Shown: piece after piece, positions 46,978-54,632 of the stretch | How positions within the stretch are numbered: the first letter of the stretch is position 1 | Layout: each line of letters starts with the position of its first letter | Source of the DNA: an uncultured Bacteroidaceae bacterium | Lineage (GTDB): Bacteria > Bacteroidota > Bacteroidia > Bacteroidales > Bacteroidaceae | Direction: 5' to 3' | Length of the DNA: 64,000 nt | Assembly: GCA_905233285.1 (NCBI GenBank) | Contig: CAJODY010000004.1 | Span: 1 to 64,000, forward strand | Program-made: the position numbers and the translations under genes | Notes under the pieces: model-generated | Database searches by the model: none | Told to the model about the DNA's origin: nothing | The model's input: only the letters and a program-made list of their open reading frames with translations

Positions 46978-47322
46978 TTACTCTTTGAGCTTTTTTATAA
47001 TGGAAGTCAATAACTTTATAAGCTCTGCACAGTCCGTATTTATTGACTCAAACATACAATCATCCAGATAATGTGTTTCATGAAGGAGATCAAGCCAGTA
47101 TTCTGTCTCATCTGCCTCTTTTAACGCAATATTTAATTTACTCAGAAAGTCCATACGCGATTGTGCGTTTTTGCTTTCACGTGTATTGGCTCCTATGCTT
47201 GTACCACATCGAAGCAACTGCTTCGACATGACATATTCTCCTTTCTGTTCAGTTAGGTATTTATAGCATCCAATTATACGGATTGCGAAACCTCTGCTTT
47301 TAATTTGAATCGCATTTGCCAT
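46978..47322 (-). CDS. Four-helix bundle protein (23S rRNA intervening-sequence protein family)
   Basis: The 114-residue protein fits the S23/IVP four-helix family: FAIRIIGCYKYLTE, LLRCGTSIGANTRES (the hallmark segment), FLSKLNIALKEADETEYWLD and LIKLLTSIIKKLKE. These proteins occur in rRNA intervening sequences and as relatives of Avd in diversity-generating retroelements, but no reverse transcriptase or rRNA is near here. ATG 47322 is the first Met outside the repeat-derived codons. It is bracketed by similar repeat blocks. Confidence 0.85.
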   Translation of the reverse strand: MANAIQIKSRGFAIRIIGCYKYLTEQKGEYVMSKQLLRCGTSIGANTRESKNAQSRMDFLSKLNIALKEADETEYWLDLLHETHYLDDCMFESINTDCAELIKLLTSIIKKLKE

Positions 47323-47371
47323 AATTATCAATTGTCAATTATCAATTGTTAATTATCAATTGTCAATTATT
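47323..47371. repeat. AATTGACAATT-type repeat block, left of the four-helix gene start
   Basis: Five imperfect units of AATTATCAATTGTCAATTA and close variants fill the gap between the sodB stop and the four-helix-bundle start. They are of the same family as 46931-46974, so the gene is flanked on both sides. Confidence 0.75.
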
Positions 47372-47954
47372 ATTTAAATCTCGATTCGACAACCTCCCAA
47401 TCGATAATCTGCCACAACGCAGCGAGATGGTCAGGACGGCGATTCTGATAATCCAGATAGTACGCATGCTCCCATACATCAAAAGTCAGCAGCGGCTTGA
47501 GTCCCTTCTGTATAGGGTTCGCTGCATTTGTCTCCTGAGTAATCACCAGCTTGCCATCCTTGTCTGCCGACAGCCACACCCAACCAGAGCCAAAGAGCGT
47601 TGCCCCACCCTTCTGGAATGCCTCCTTGAATGCCTCGAATGAACCAAAGTCACGGACAATCGCCTCAGCCAACGGTCTAGTAGGAGCATTGTCAGCCTTA
47701 GGTGCACTAAATTGCCCAAAATACAGATTGTGGTTCAGAATCTGTCCTGCATTATTCAGAATACCGCCAGAAGCCTTGCAAACAATTTCTTCTAGCGACA
47801 TTTCCTCGAATCCACTTCCAGGCAGCAGCCCATTAAGGTTATTCACATACCCCGCCAGATGCTTCCCATGATGAAACTCCAGCGTTTGCTTACTTATCAC
47901 CGGTTCCAAAGCATTTACCTCATAAGGTAATGTCATTAATTCGAATTTTTTCAT
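47370..47954 (-). CDS. sodB: Superoxide dismutase (Fe/Mn family)
   Basis: The 194-residue enzyme has metal ligands H28 (FHHGKH), H75 (LNHNLYF), D159 and H163 (FDVWEHAYYL). The Gln in AGQILNH before the second ligand favours the iron or cambialistic type. It dismutates superoxide in the cytoplasm. It shares the strand and neighbourhood with rubrerythrin, giving an oxidative-stress pair. Confidence 0.95.
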   Translation of the reverse strand: MKKFELMTLPYEVNALEPVISKQTLEFHHGKHLAGYVNNLNGLLPGSGFEEMSLEEIVCKASGGILNNAGQILNHNLYFGQFSAPKADNAPTRPLAEAIVRDFGSFEAFKEAFQKGGATLFGSGWVWLSADKDGKLVITQETNAANPIQKGLKPLLTFDVWEHAYYLDYQNRRPDHLAALWQIIDWEVVESRFK

Positions 47955-48290
47955 ATTTATATTAGCTTAGTAGTTTAGTAGATTAATAGCTTAGTAGATT
48001 TTTTTAAGACAAAGAACCTTTGAACATCTTGAACCATGTAAAACAGTTAAGGTTAAAGTTATCGTTAAGGTTGAAAAAAGATTTTTTTGTTTTTTGCCGT
48101 GAATGGGATTGACTTCCTGAAAGGAATGACGGCGTTAGAGGGAATCTTGTCTGCATGCTCGCATGCAAGAAAGATTTACTCTGATGGCGTCAGTACTCCC
48201 GCTGGAGTACAAATCCCGTTCATGGGTTTATTAAGGTTTTTTGTCTAAATAATTTTAGTGTTTTTAGAGTTTTTAGATGTAAACAAAAAA
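47955..48290. other. Intergenic region holding structured element copy 1
   Basis: These 336 bp between sodB and rbr hold no gene. From 47955 there are TTAGCTTAGTAGTTTAGTAG repeats. From about 48018 comes AAAGAACCTTTGAACATCTTG and a GGTTAAGGTTAA-type tract. The cloverleaf-like element occupies 48095-48222, followed by TTATTAAGGTTTTTTGTCTA. The whole block matches 51.1-51.37 kb. Confidence 0.7.
48095..48222 (+). ncRNA. Cloverleaf-like structured element, copy 1
   Basis: The closing stem pairs 48100-48110 with 48212-48222 (11 pairs). Hairpin a is TTCC (48114-48117)/GGAA with loop TGAAA. The long arm b pairs 48127-48138 with 48181-48192 (one mismatch), then 48143-48148 with 48171-48176, with an apical TGCATG-CTCG-CATGCA hairpin (48152-48167). 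Hairpin c is GTACTC/GAGTAC (48193-48210). Strand is assigned from the T-rich lead and the TTTTGCC start. It may be an RNA or a DNA hairpin site; its function is unknown. Confidence 0.6.
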
Positions 48291-48833
48291 CTAATAATTC
48301 TCCGGTTTAATCTGGAAATAGCTCTGCGGATGGTCGCATGTAGGACACACCTCTGGCGCCTTCTTGCCGATGACGATATGTCCGCAGTTGCTGCATTGCC
48401 AGATGACATCGCCCTCACGAGAGAAGACAACAGCATCCTCGATGTTCTTCAAGAGCTTACGGTAGCGCTCCTCGTGATGCTTCTCGATAGCCCCTACGAG
48501 TTCAAACTTCTCTGCAATCTCGTCGAAGCCCTCTTCACGAGCCTCCTTAGCCATACGCGCATACATATCCGTCCATTCAAAGTTCTCACCATTGGCAGCA
48601 TCTGCCAGATTCGCCTTCGTATCACTCACGCTACCGCCATTCAGGTACTTATACCACATCTTGGCATGCTCCTTCTCGTTAGCAGCTGTCTCTTCGAAGA
48701 TAGATGCAATCTGCACATAGCCATCCTTCTTAGCGCGTGATGCAAAATACGTGTACTTGTTACGAGCCATGCTCTCACCAGCAAAAGCCTCCTTGAGGTT
48801 CTGCTCGGTCTTTGTTCCTTTCAGTTCTTTCAT
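48291..48833 (-). CDS. rbr: Rubrerythrin
   Basis: The 180-residue protein has a ferritin-like diiron domain. Its ligands come from E20, E53 and H56 ([10 protein letters not shown]), E97 and the EKHHEERY helix. The C-terminal rubredoxin domain has C147, C150, C163 and C166 (CSNC, CPTC). It reduces hydrogen peroxide in anaerobes. The frame opens at 48893, but the promoter box at 48877-48884 lies inside that extension, so ATG 48833 ([13 protein letters not shown]) is the start. Confidence 0.95.
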   Translation of the reverse strand: MKELKGTKTEQNLKEAFAGESMARNKYTYFASRAKKDGYVQIASIFEETAANEKEHAKMWYKYLNGGSVSDTKANLADAANGENFEWTDMYARMAKEAREEGFDEIAEKFELVGAIEKHHEERYRKLLKNIEDAVVFSREGDVIWQCSNCGHIVIGKKAPEVCPTCDHPQSYFQIKPENY

Positions 48834-48876
48834 AAATAAAATGTTTCTTAATTGTTGGTTTGAACTAATCTGAGGG

Positions 48877-48884
48877 CAAATATA
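48877..48884 (-). promoter_or_regulatory. -7 box of rbr
   Basis: On the - strand the site is TATATTTG followed by CCC, an exact TAnnTTTG match about 43 bp upstream of ATG 48833. No matching -33 TTG was seen at the usual spacing, so an activator may be needed. Confidence 0.55.
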
Positions 48885-48967
48885 CAAAAACATTTCCTAA
48901 ATGATTGTAGCGTTACAACCTTTTTAACTGTTTTTTTAAAGGGTACATGTAAACATCGTCCCAAGCA

Positions 48968-49014
48968 GTGGATGGTAGATGCCCATCCACGTAGGGATTG
49001 TCTAGACATCCCTA
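48968..49014. terminator. Two hairpins at the 3' end of the DUF4143-type ATPase gene
   Basis: GTGGATGG (48968-48975) pairs with CCATCCAC (48983-48990). TAGGGAT (48992-48998) pairs with ATCCCTA (49008-49014), the latter including the ATPase stop codon. They lie between the ATPase end and rbr and may terminate transcription or protect the 3' end. No T run follows on the - strand. Confidence 0.45.
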
Positions 49015-50295
49015 ATTGTCCCCTCTATCCTCTAATATCCATTTCCACACTGGCAGCACCTCGATGGTGCCATGCTTGTCGCTGATGGTCTCCTCTTCAT
49101 CGTAAGTCAGAATCAGCCTTCTTCTGCAAGGCAGACGGTTGGGCAACTTCTGTAGAGTTTCCGTTTCACGTTTTCTGGTTTCTTCATCGCGTAGCGAATA
49201 ACTCACCTGGATGGCCAGCTCGTCATCAGGGACATAGAAATCCACCTCATAGCCGTCGTTGTAGAAGAACACGCGTCCATTATCCATGTCGTGACCATAG
49301 ATTCGGAACAGTTGGATGGCCACAAGGTTCTCCAGCAGCATCGCGTCCTTATCAATCAGGAACAGGCCCAGAATACCGGTGTCAATAAAGTAGTACTTAC
49401 AGTTGCTTTCCTTATCAGCCAATGCAGATGCATAGTTCCGTAGCCGCAGCAGCAGCCAAGCCTCTTCACAATACTCCACATACTTGATGGTGGTAGCAAG
49501 ACTGAGCTTACCACCAACGCTCGACAGGAGGTTGTTGATGCGGTTGTAGGAGATTGGCCGGCAAACGCTCTCAGCCATCTTGCGCACCAACACACGGATG
49601 CCAGCCACATTGGTAATCTTGTTACGGGCAATGATGTCGCCCATATATATCTTCTGATACACACTGCTCAGGTAGTTTCGCTTAGCGGGCAGCAGTGCTG
49701 CTGCTGGCAAACCACCATATCGCAGGTATTCATCAAAAGAGCGAATCACACTGGCGCGTCCATCTGTGGCCAACAGGTCATTCTCGTTGGTCGACACCTG
49801 ATGTACAGCAAGGAACTCCTTGAAACTGTATGGATAAACTTCTGCTATCAGGAAACGCCCGCCAAGGGTAGTATTTATCTCGCCAGAGAGCATTTTCGCG
49901 TTGCTACCGGTAATAAAAATGGTGTATTGGGCATCAGCCATTCGTCGGGCAAACTTATGCCAATTGTTGATGTTCTGTATCTCGTCCAGAAACAACATGG
50001 GTTGTTTGCCGTACATTTCCTGATGACACTCCAAGAGTCGGTTAAAATCCTCAGTACCGAAGTTCTCCAAGCGCTCATCCTCAAAGTTCAGATAGAGCAT
50101 TTCGTCCCACTTATGCCCTGCAGCCAGCAATTGCTGTATGTGATGGTAGAGCATATACGACTTACCCGACCTGCGCACTCCAACGAGTACACGGCACAGG
50201 AAATCATCTAGCACCAACTCACGAGGTTCCACAACATAGCGTTCCACCTCTTGTTGGTTATCCCGAAGGATCTGTTTCAAAACCTGCTTATCCAT
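49012..50295 (-). CDS. AAA-family ATPase with DUF4143-type C-terminal domain
   Basis: The 427-residue protein has Walker A GVRRSGKSY (39-47) and Walker B LFLDEIQ (101-107), followed by FITGSNAKMLSGEINTTLGGR. The C-terminal half, with YYFIDTGILG and EVDFYVPDDELAIQVSYSL, fits the DUF4143 nuclease-like fold. This is a very common and poorly understood bacterial ATPase family, often mobile. It has its own promoter and stands at the edge of the accessory region. Confidence 0.9.
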   Translation of the reverse strand: MDKQVLKQILRDNQQEVERYVVEPRELVLDDFLCRVLVGVRRSGKSYMLYHHIQQLLAAGHKWDEMLYLNFEDERLENFGTEDFNRLLECHQEMYGKQPMLFLDEIQNINNWHKFARRMADAQYTIFITGSNAKMLSGEINTTLGGRFLIAEVYPYSFKEFLAVHQVSTNENDLLATDGRASVIRSFDEYLRYGGLPAAALLPAKRNYLSSVYQKIYMGDIIARNKITNVAGIRVLVRKMAESVCRPISYNRINNLLSSVGGKLSLATTIKYVEYCEEAWLLLRLRNYASALADKESNCKYYFIDTGILGLFLIDKDAMLLENLVAIQLFRIYGHDMDNGRVFFYNDGYEVDFYVPDDELAIQVSYSLRDEETRKRETETLQKLPNRLPCRRRLILTYDEEETISDKHGTIEVLPVWKWILEDRGDN

Positions 50296-50320
50296 GAGCT
50301 ACCAATATAAAAGTTGGGGG

Positions 50321-50351
50321 CAAAGATACAAATCATTTAATGAACTGGCAA
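50321..50351 (-). promoter_or_regulatory. Promoter of the DUF4143-type ATPase gene
   Basis: On the - strand TTG (50351-50349), a 20-bp spacer and TATCTTTG (50328-50321) form an exact Bacteroidetes promoter, 26 bp upstream of ATG 50295. Confidence 0.7.
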
Positions 50352-50530
50352 TCTTTTAGGTGATTTTATTTAATTCATTAAACAAAAGGGATCTAGAGAG
50401 TCCTGTTTCTTTGCATAATTAGAATTTTTTGCAAAGACATGAAAAGTTCTCAATATACAGCGAACTTTCCACCGGTATTTTCACTTTCACTCCATTTTTC
50501 TTTTTTTACGTCCCAGCCGAGGTAGAAAAT

Positions 50531-50635
50531 CGCGCCCGCATGCTCAGATCGTTGCACCCGCATGCAACGTTCATTGCGCCCGCATGCTCAGTTCAAAGCG
50601 CTGAACTGCTCCATGCGGTACTGAACGTTAGCCTT
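50531..50635. repeat. GC-rich CGCCCGCATGC hairpin cluster
   Basis: Three units begin with CGCCCGCATGCTCAG, CACCCGCATGCAACG and CGCCCGCATGCTCAG. Two can fold as CGTTGCA-CCCGCA-TGCAACG and CAGTTCA-AAGCGC-TGAACTG. The cluster is markedly more GC-rich than its surroundings. A 76-codon frame crosses it but looks like chance. Confidence 0.5.
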
Positions 50636-50682
50636 AACAGAAAAATGTCAAAAAAGTAAACTGTCAACGGTAAACATTTTCT

Positions 50683-50799
50683 ATTTCACCCTCACTTACT
50701 CACTAAACTCCTTCTCAGCCCTCTGTTTATCGAGCCTTCGTATAGTGACCCATACAAAATATGGGTCACTATATGGGTCACTAATGGGTCACTATATTT
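50683..50799 (+). repeat. Left arm of a long imperfect inverted repeat around the VapE-like gene
   Basis: This arm contains ACCCTCACTTACTCACT, then CTCAGCCCT, then TAGTGACCCATACAAAATAT and GGGTCACTATATGGGTCACT. The reverse complement of 53170-53300 repeats the same blocks in the same order with few changes. Together the arms define a unit of about 2.6 kb. The GTGACCCAT/ATGGGTCAC part is itself palindromic and could be a protein-binding site. Confidence 0.75.
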
Positions 50800-51195
50800 C
50801 ATTCGTTGCCAATCCCACGAATTTCTTTCGACCACGGATTACACAGATTAAACGGATATTATTTTAAGACAAAGAACCTCAACAACCCCTCCTGCTGTAT
50901 GATGCTCATTCTGAGCTTTCATGTCTGGGCGCTGTGTCTGTGTCTCTGTGAGCAAGCGCCCAAGCCACAGACTCATCTTTGCCATATCCACTAAAGTGGA
51001 CTCATCCCGCAGTCGGCATTAAACAAGCGATTCAGCGAGTACAGAGCTAAGTTTACTTAAGCTTCGGCGTAGCCAAACATCGCTTCGCTAAAAAAAAGTT
51101 TCTTGAACTTCTTGAACTCTTGAACCCTGAAAAAAATATGGTTATGGTTAAGGTTAACGTTATGGTTAAGGTTGAAGAGAAATATTTTTTGTTTT

Positions 51196-51320
51196 TGCCG
51201 TTAAAGAGATTGAAACCCTGAAAGGGGAACGGGATTAGTGAAAATCTTACTGCAAGCTCGCTTGTAAAGAAGATTGGCGCTGATACCGTTAAGACTCTGG
51301 TAAGAGTACAATCTCTTTAA
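51196..51320 (+). ncRNA. Cloverleaf-like structured element, copy 2
   Basis: The closing stem TTAAAGAGATTG (51201-51212) pairs perfectly with CAATCTCTTTAA (51309-51320). Hairpin a is CCC/GGG around TGAAA (51216-51226). Arm b pairs 51228-51238 with 51280-51290, then AATCTT (51243-51248) with AAGATT (51270-51275), with an apical TGCAAG-CTCG-CTTGTA hairpin. Hairpin c is ACTC/GAGT (51294-51307). The stems differ in sequence from copy 1 yet stay paired. It is preceded by TTTTTTGTTTTTGCC and followed by TTATTAAGGTTTTTTGTCTA. Confidence 0.65.
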
Positions 51321-51527
51321 TGGGGTTATTAAGGTTTTTTGTCTATTTAGAGTCTTTAGATGTTCAATAAAAAAATCTGTAGTATTCGTGAAATCCGTGT
51401 TCGTCCTTTTTGTGCTTTTCGATGTTAACGGAATTACACCAGACCAGCTTTATTGTTGATAATCAACTCCTTACGCGATAGAAATTGCATGTGTATTCGC
51501 AAAAGCTAAAGTTTTTTCAGATAAACC

Positions 51528-51557
51528 TTGAAATTCGAAAATTATTTTGTATATTTG
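51528..51557 (+). promoter_or_regulatory. Promoter of the VapE-like gene
   Basis: TTG (51528-51530), a 19-bp spacer and TATATTTG (51550-51557) match the consensus. The leader of about 85 nt is AT-rich. Confidence 0.65.
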
Positions 51558-51646
51558 TACCCCGAAAGGCACAGGATAACTAACCTTCTGTTCAACCTTT
51601 ACACATTAATTAATTATTTTACTTATTTAACCTTTAAATTATTTGT

Positions 51647-52858
51647 ATGGATAACAAATTTACTATTCAAGGCGAAGCCCTTGAGGCTTCCGAAATGCGA
51701 GCACTCGAAACCGAGTTGTTCCTTAGTGACAATTACCTCTTCCGTCGCAACGTGCTGAACGGGAAGGTAGAGTTTTCAACCAAACCCAAGGACGATGCCG
51801 TTCCTATATGGAAGGCGTTGACGCAGAAAGCCATCAACAGCATCGTCATTCGTGCCAAACGCGAACACATCTGCGAGAAGGGAAATCCCAAGACTGACAT
51901 TACAGAATATGTCAATTCCGATGAAGTCGCTGTCTTCAATCCTATCTCCGACTACCTCGAGTCCCTACCCGCTTGGGACGGACAGAACCACGTCGTAAAA
52001 CTCTTCGAACGACTGCCCGGAGTCGATTCCGAACTGATGGGCTATCTGGCAACCTGGTTCAGGTCGGTCGTAGCCCATTGGCTTCAAATGGACACCCTTC
52101 ATGGCAACGAATGCGTGCCTACCCTTATTGGAGCACAGGGATGTGGCAAGACCACCTTCATCGTCCGTATGCTACCTCCTCATCTGCGAGAATACTACCT
52201 GGATCATCTGAACCTGTCGAACAAATTCGACAAGGAGATGGCTCTTACCAACAACCTCCTGGTCAACCTCGATGAGTTGGATGCCATCCGTCCCAGCCAG
52301 CATGCCTCCCTGAAACAGGTACTTTCGAAGAGTAAGGTCAACGGGCGTCCTATTTATGGAGCCTCGCAGGAAGATCGTCCACGTTATGCTTCCTTCATTG
52401 CAACTACGAACAACCCCCATCCGCTTACGGATGCGACAGGTAGTCGCCGGTATATCTGTCTTACGATACCCGAGGGAAAGTATATAGACAACACAGGCAT
52501 GATAGACTACGACCAGCTCTATGCCCAGGTGCTTTATGAACTACGGGTACAGAAATCGCCTTATTGGTTCAATAATTCAGAAGTGGCTCGTATTCAGGAA
52601 CTGAACCAGAACTACATGGAAAAGAAAGACATCGCAGATATAGTCAGCACCTGTTTCCGCAAACCCACTATTGATGAAAAGCCTGAATCGATGAATTGCG
52701 AACATCTGTTGGAAATTATTTCAAAGAAATATCCATCCATCAAGCCCACCTTTAGCACAAAAGTCTATCTGGGCAGAGCAATGAAAGCCCTCGGATTCGA
52801 AAGTACCGAATGGGGTCATGTACCTCACTATAAGGTCATCCCTATCCAGGCAGCATAA
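51647..52858 (+). CDS. VapE-like P-loop ATPase (virulence-associated E / DUF3874 type)
   Basis: The 403-residue protein has NPISDYLESLPAWDG (98-112), Walker A GAQGCGKTT (162-170), an acidic LDELD (208-212), SFIATTNNPHPL (249-260) and an arginine finger-like GSRRY (265-269). This is the pattern of VapE/phage-primase-associated superfamily 3-like helicases. The last 60 residues resemble DUF3874. In Bacteroidales such genes sit on phages, satellites and other mobile DNA, where they aid replication. No integrase, capsid or primase gene is adjacent. It is enclosed by inverted repeats. Confidence 0.85.
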   Translation: MDNKFTIQGEALEASEMRALETELFLSDNYLFRRNVLNGKVEFSTKPKDDAVPIWKALTQKAINSIVIRAKREHICEKGNPKTDITEYVNSDEVAVFNPISDYLESLPAWDGQNHVVKLFERLPGVDSELMGYLATWFRSVVAHWLQMDTLHGNECVPTLIGAQGCGKTTFIVRMLPPHLREYYLDHLNLSNKFDKEMALTNNLLVNLDELDAIRPSQHASLKQVLSKSKVNGRPIYGASQEDRPRYASFIATTNNPHPLTDATGSRRYICLTIPEGKYIDNTGMIDYDQLYAQVLYELRVQKSPYWFNNSEVARIQELNQNYMEKKDIADIVSTCFRKPTIDEKPESMNCEHLLEIISKKYPSIKPTFSTKVYLGRAMKALGFESTEWGHVPHYKVIPIQAA

Positions 52859-52988
52859 CCCTCTTTCTCTAAAGCGACCGAGACAATAGAAAATATTTAT
52901 AGTAGTATTTCTTATTGTCTTGGTTGTTTTATACATCGAAAAGCGCTAAAAACTCTAAAAGATTATAAGTTGATTATTTCAGATGATT

Positions 52989-53053
52989 GGTTTTATTTTG
53001 TTTGAAGCATCTTAAAAGCGAGCTTTTAGAAGTGCTTCCAATAAAATCAAACC
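52989..53053. terminator. Long hairpin downstream of the VapE-like gene
   Basis: GGTTTTATTTTGTTTGAAGC (from 52989) pairs imperfectly with GCTTCCAATAAAATCAAACC (ending 53053). The inner part AAAAGC/GCTTTT closes on a 2-nt centre, giving about 31-bp arms with a few mismatches. The size is larger than a simple terminator and could also form a DNA cruciform or recombination site. Confidence 0.6.
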
Positions 53054-53169
53054 TTTATTCAGAATGTATTCAGAATAAAACAGACCAAGGGTCTTTCATC
53101 TGAAAGAATCATTCTTTTCGTGAATTCCGTGTCTTTAGATGTTCTCTCAAAGAAAAAATATTTAATCCT

Positions 53170-53300
53170 ACAAATAGTGAGGGTCTTAGTGACCCATATA
53201 GTGACCCATATTTCGCATGGGTCACTATCTGAATCCCCGATGAATAAAGGGCTGAGGGGCAAAATAGTGAGTAAGTGAGGGTAAAATGAAAAAATCTTTA
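53170..53300 (-). repeat. Right arm of the long inverted repeat
   Basis: The reverse complement reads ACCCTCACTTACTCACT, CCCCTCAGCCCTT, TAGTGACCCATGCGAAATAT and GGGTCACTATATGGGTCACT, matching the left arm at 50683-50799 block for block. Outside these limits the similarity stops. Confidence 0.75.
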
Positions 53301-53389
53301 TTTTTCTGCTATTCTTTTAATTATATAATTTTACACCAATCACACAGATTACTATCTCAGCACACATGACCAGAATGAAAGATTAATAC

Positions 53390-53935
53390 TCATGCTATGA
53401 TTCTATACATGCATAGGGTCGGCTTTGAAGCAGAAGAATCTTCTGTCGGAAAGAAACCGCACTTTTCATAGAAAGGAACTGCCGTATAAGTCTCAGATTG
53501 ATATGCACGCACAGTCAAAAGAGGAGAAGTACATTCATTATCAGCTAACAAGTCCAAAATTATCCTTTCAATAATAAATGAGCCTAAATGTTGGTGTTGT
53601 CTTTCTTTTGCAACAGCAAGATATGTTATTTCGATAGAATCAATTAAAGGTAGTCTCCAATATGGATTATCCGGGTCTAAAGCTTCTTGTGGAATTGGTT
53701 TTATACCCTCTCGCATTTTTGATTTAACATCATCGCCAATGAAAACATTAAACTTGTCTAGCGAATACATTGCCACAACATTACCATTCTCCTTGACAAC
53801 ATACGCCTTACATATTCCCAAATACAGATAGTCCTTAAAATCACCATGAAGAAAACTGTCTATTGCTTCTACGCCACAATAGAAATCCTTCAACTCATTT
53901 GCATCAGATAATTTTTGTATTTCAAGTTGTTTCAT
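53390..53935 (-). CDS. GNAT acetyltransferase, possible TacT-like toxin
   Basis: The 181-residue protein has the GNAT core: ITYLAVAKERQHQHLGSFII (acetyl-CoA loop RQHQHLGS) and a late VPFYEKCGFFP. The sequence FYCGVEAIDSFL near the N-terminus and LCMYRIIA at the C-terminus resemble tRNA-acetylating GNAT toxins of the TacT/AtaT type. It overlaps a 56-codon gene by one base (TAATG), the arrangement of a toxin-antitoxin pair. It could instead be an ordinary acetyltransferase. Confidence 0.75.
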   Translation of the reverse strand: MKQLEIQKLSDANELKDFYCGVEAIDSFLHGDFKDYLYLGICKAYVVKENGNVVAMYSLDKFNVFIGDDVKSKMREGIKPIPQEALDPDNPYWRLPLIDSIEITYLAVAKERQHQHLGSFIIERIILDLLADNECTSPLLTVRAYQSETYTAVPFYEKCGFFPTEDSSASKPTLCMYRIIA

Positions 53936-54105
53936 TATTTTTCAGATGATACAACCTGATATTCTTGTAATATCTTTTTTGATCTTTCAAGAATCCTCTT
54001 GTCCGATGCATTCAGCATATGAGTATTAACGCGTACAGCAGCAGAACGCATTGCTTTTGCATAGCGACCAGTAACACGTGGTTGTGTCGTATCAACACCT
54101 AACAT
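53935..54105 (-). CDS. Small protein upstream of the GNAT gene, candidate antitoxin
   Basis: The 56-residue protein (MLGVDTTQPRVTGRYAKAMR to VVSSEK) is basic and helical, with NASDKRILERSKKILQEYQ in the second half. It is not an obvious ribbon-helix-helix protein like TacA. Its position, with a shared base between its stop and the GNAT start and its own consensus promoter, suggests an antitoxin-like partner. ATG 54105 is preferred to an in-frame TTG at 54117. Confidence 0.55.
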   Translation of the reverse strand: MLGVDTTQPRVTGRYAKAMRSAAVRVNTHMLNASDKRILERSKKILQEYQVVSSEK

Positions 54106-54164
54106 AAGGCTTAACAATTAAGGTTAAATAATAGAGTTTTAGTATGATTCCTTGTATCTTTATG

Positions 54165-54195
54165 CAAAAATACAATTTTTCTTTGATACACCAAA
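54165..54195 (-). promoter_or_regulatory. Promoter of the GNAT/small-protein pair
   Basis: On the - strand TTTG (54195-54192), a 19-bp spacer and TATTTTTG (54172-54165) match the Bacteroidetes consensus. The leader is about 50 nt and contains a TAATTGTTAAG stretch near the start codon. Confidence 0.65.
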
Positions 54196-54459
54196 AGAAA
54201 TTAGGTATAAAACACTATTTTCTCAAAAAATAGGTCTTTTTGCCTACTTTTTCCCACTTTTTACAAAGCAGGGCTGATCTCTATCCAGAAATCAGCCCTT
54301 ATCTTGTCCCCTCTGCAGTTTTTCGCATAGGTTTTTACTATTTCATTTGCAATAATTATCGCAAATCTATCAATTCTCTTTCATTAATAACACGCGTATT
54401 CTTTGTTCCGTTAATCCTTTCCATCATTTCCACTGATTCACCCTCCTACACCTCTCACT

Positions 54460-54570
54460 CAGCTGCATCAACTTCACACAGATGGTCGATGGCACTCCCG
54501 TAGAGTCCAGCATCCCCAAGGACATCATAGTAGAGATCTACAAAGTCGTCGGCAACTACCGCCGCCAGTA
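54460..54570 (+). pseudogene. C-terminal gene fragment (unidentified)
   Basis: A + strand frame encodes LSCINFTQMVDGTPVESSIP followed by KDIIVEIYKVVGNYRRQ and a stop. Codon use looks genuine, but the frame is closed just upstream and has no start. The family was not recognised. A strong hairpin follows 25 bp later, as expected after a former 3' end. Confidence 0.4.
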
Positions 54571-54593
54571 ACCTCGACCACCAGAAACGCCAC

Positions 54594-54632
54594 ATCCCCC
54601 GACTCAGCTCACAAAAAGCTGAATCGGGGGAT
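54594..54632. terminator. Strong hairpin after the gene fragment
   Basis: ATCCCCCGACTCAGCT pairs with AGCTGAATCGGGGGAT around a CACAAAA loop, giving 16 pairs with one mismatch. It looks like a rho-independent structure, although the T run is poor in both directions. Confidence 0.6.

Larger units (their letters stand above)
50296..51646. other. 1.35-kb non-coding region: promoter, hairpin cluster, inverted-repeat arm and structured element copy 2
   Basis: No convincing gene was found. In order it contains the ATPase promoter (50321-50351), a GC-rich hairpin cluster (50531-50635), the left arm of a long inverted repeat (50683-50799) and TTTTAAGACAAAGAACCT (about 50872), which matches the left border of the block at 48.0 kb. 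GGTTAAGGTTAA repeats (51130-51178), structured element copy 2 (51196-51320) and the VapE-like gene promoter (51528-51557) follow. Confidence 0.7.
52859..53389. other. 530-bp non-coding region with a long hairpin and the right inverted-repeat arm
   Basis: No gene was found. The region contains a roughly 65-nt hairpin (52989-53053), short ATTCAGAAT repeats (about 53057-53077) and the right arm of the long inverted repeat (53170-53300). It ends with an AT-rich stretch before the convergent GNAT gene. Confidence 0.65.

Noticed and set aside
50429..50659. A 76-codon frame over the hairpin cluster
   Set aside because: It is explained by the repeated GC-rich hairpins; there is no ribosome-binding site and no protein-like pattern.
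48095..51320. Structured elements as CRISPR repeats (the GATTGAAAC text in copy 2 looks repeat-like)
   Set aside because: There is no array of equal spacers and no cas gene. The copies are isolated and about 3 kb apart.
49012..53300. Extending the inverted-repeat element to include the DUF4143-type ATPase
   Set aside because: The left arm begins at 50683, downstream of the ATPase promoter, so the ATPase lies outside the unit.
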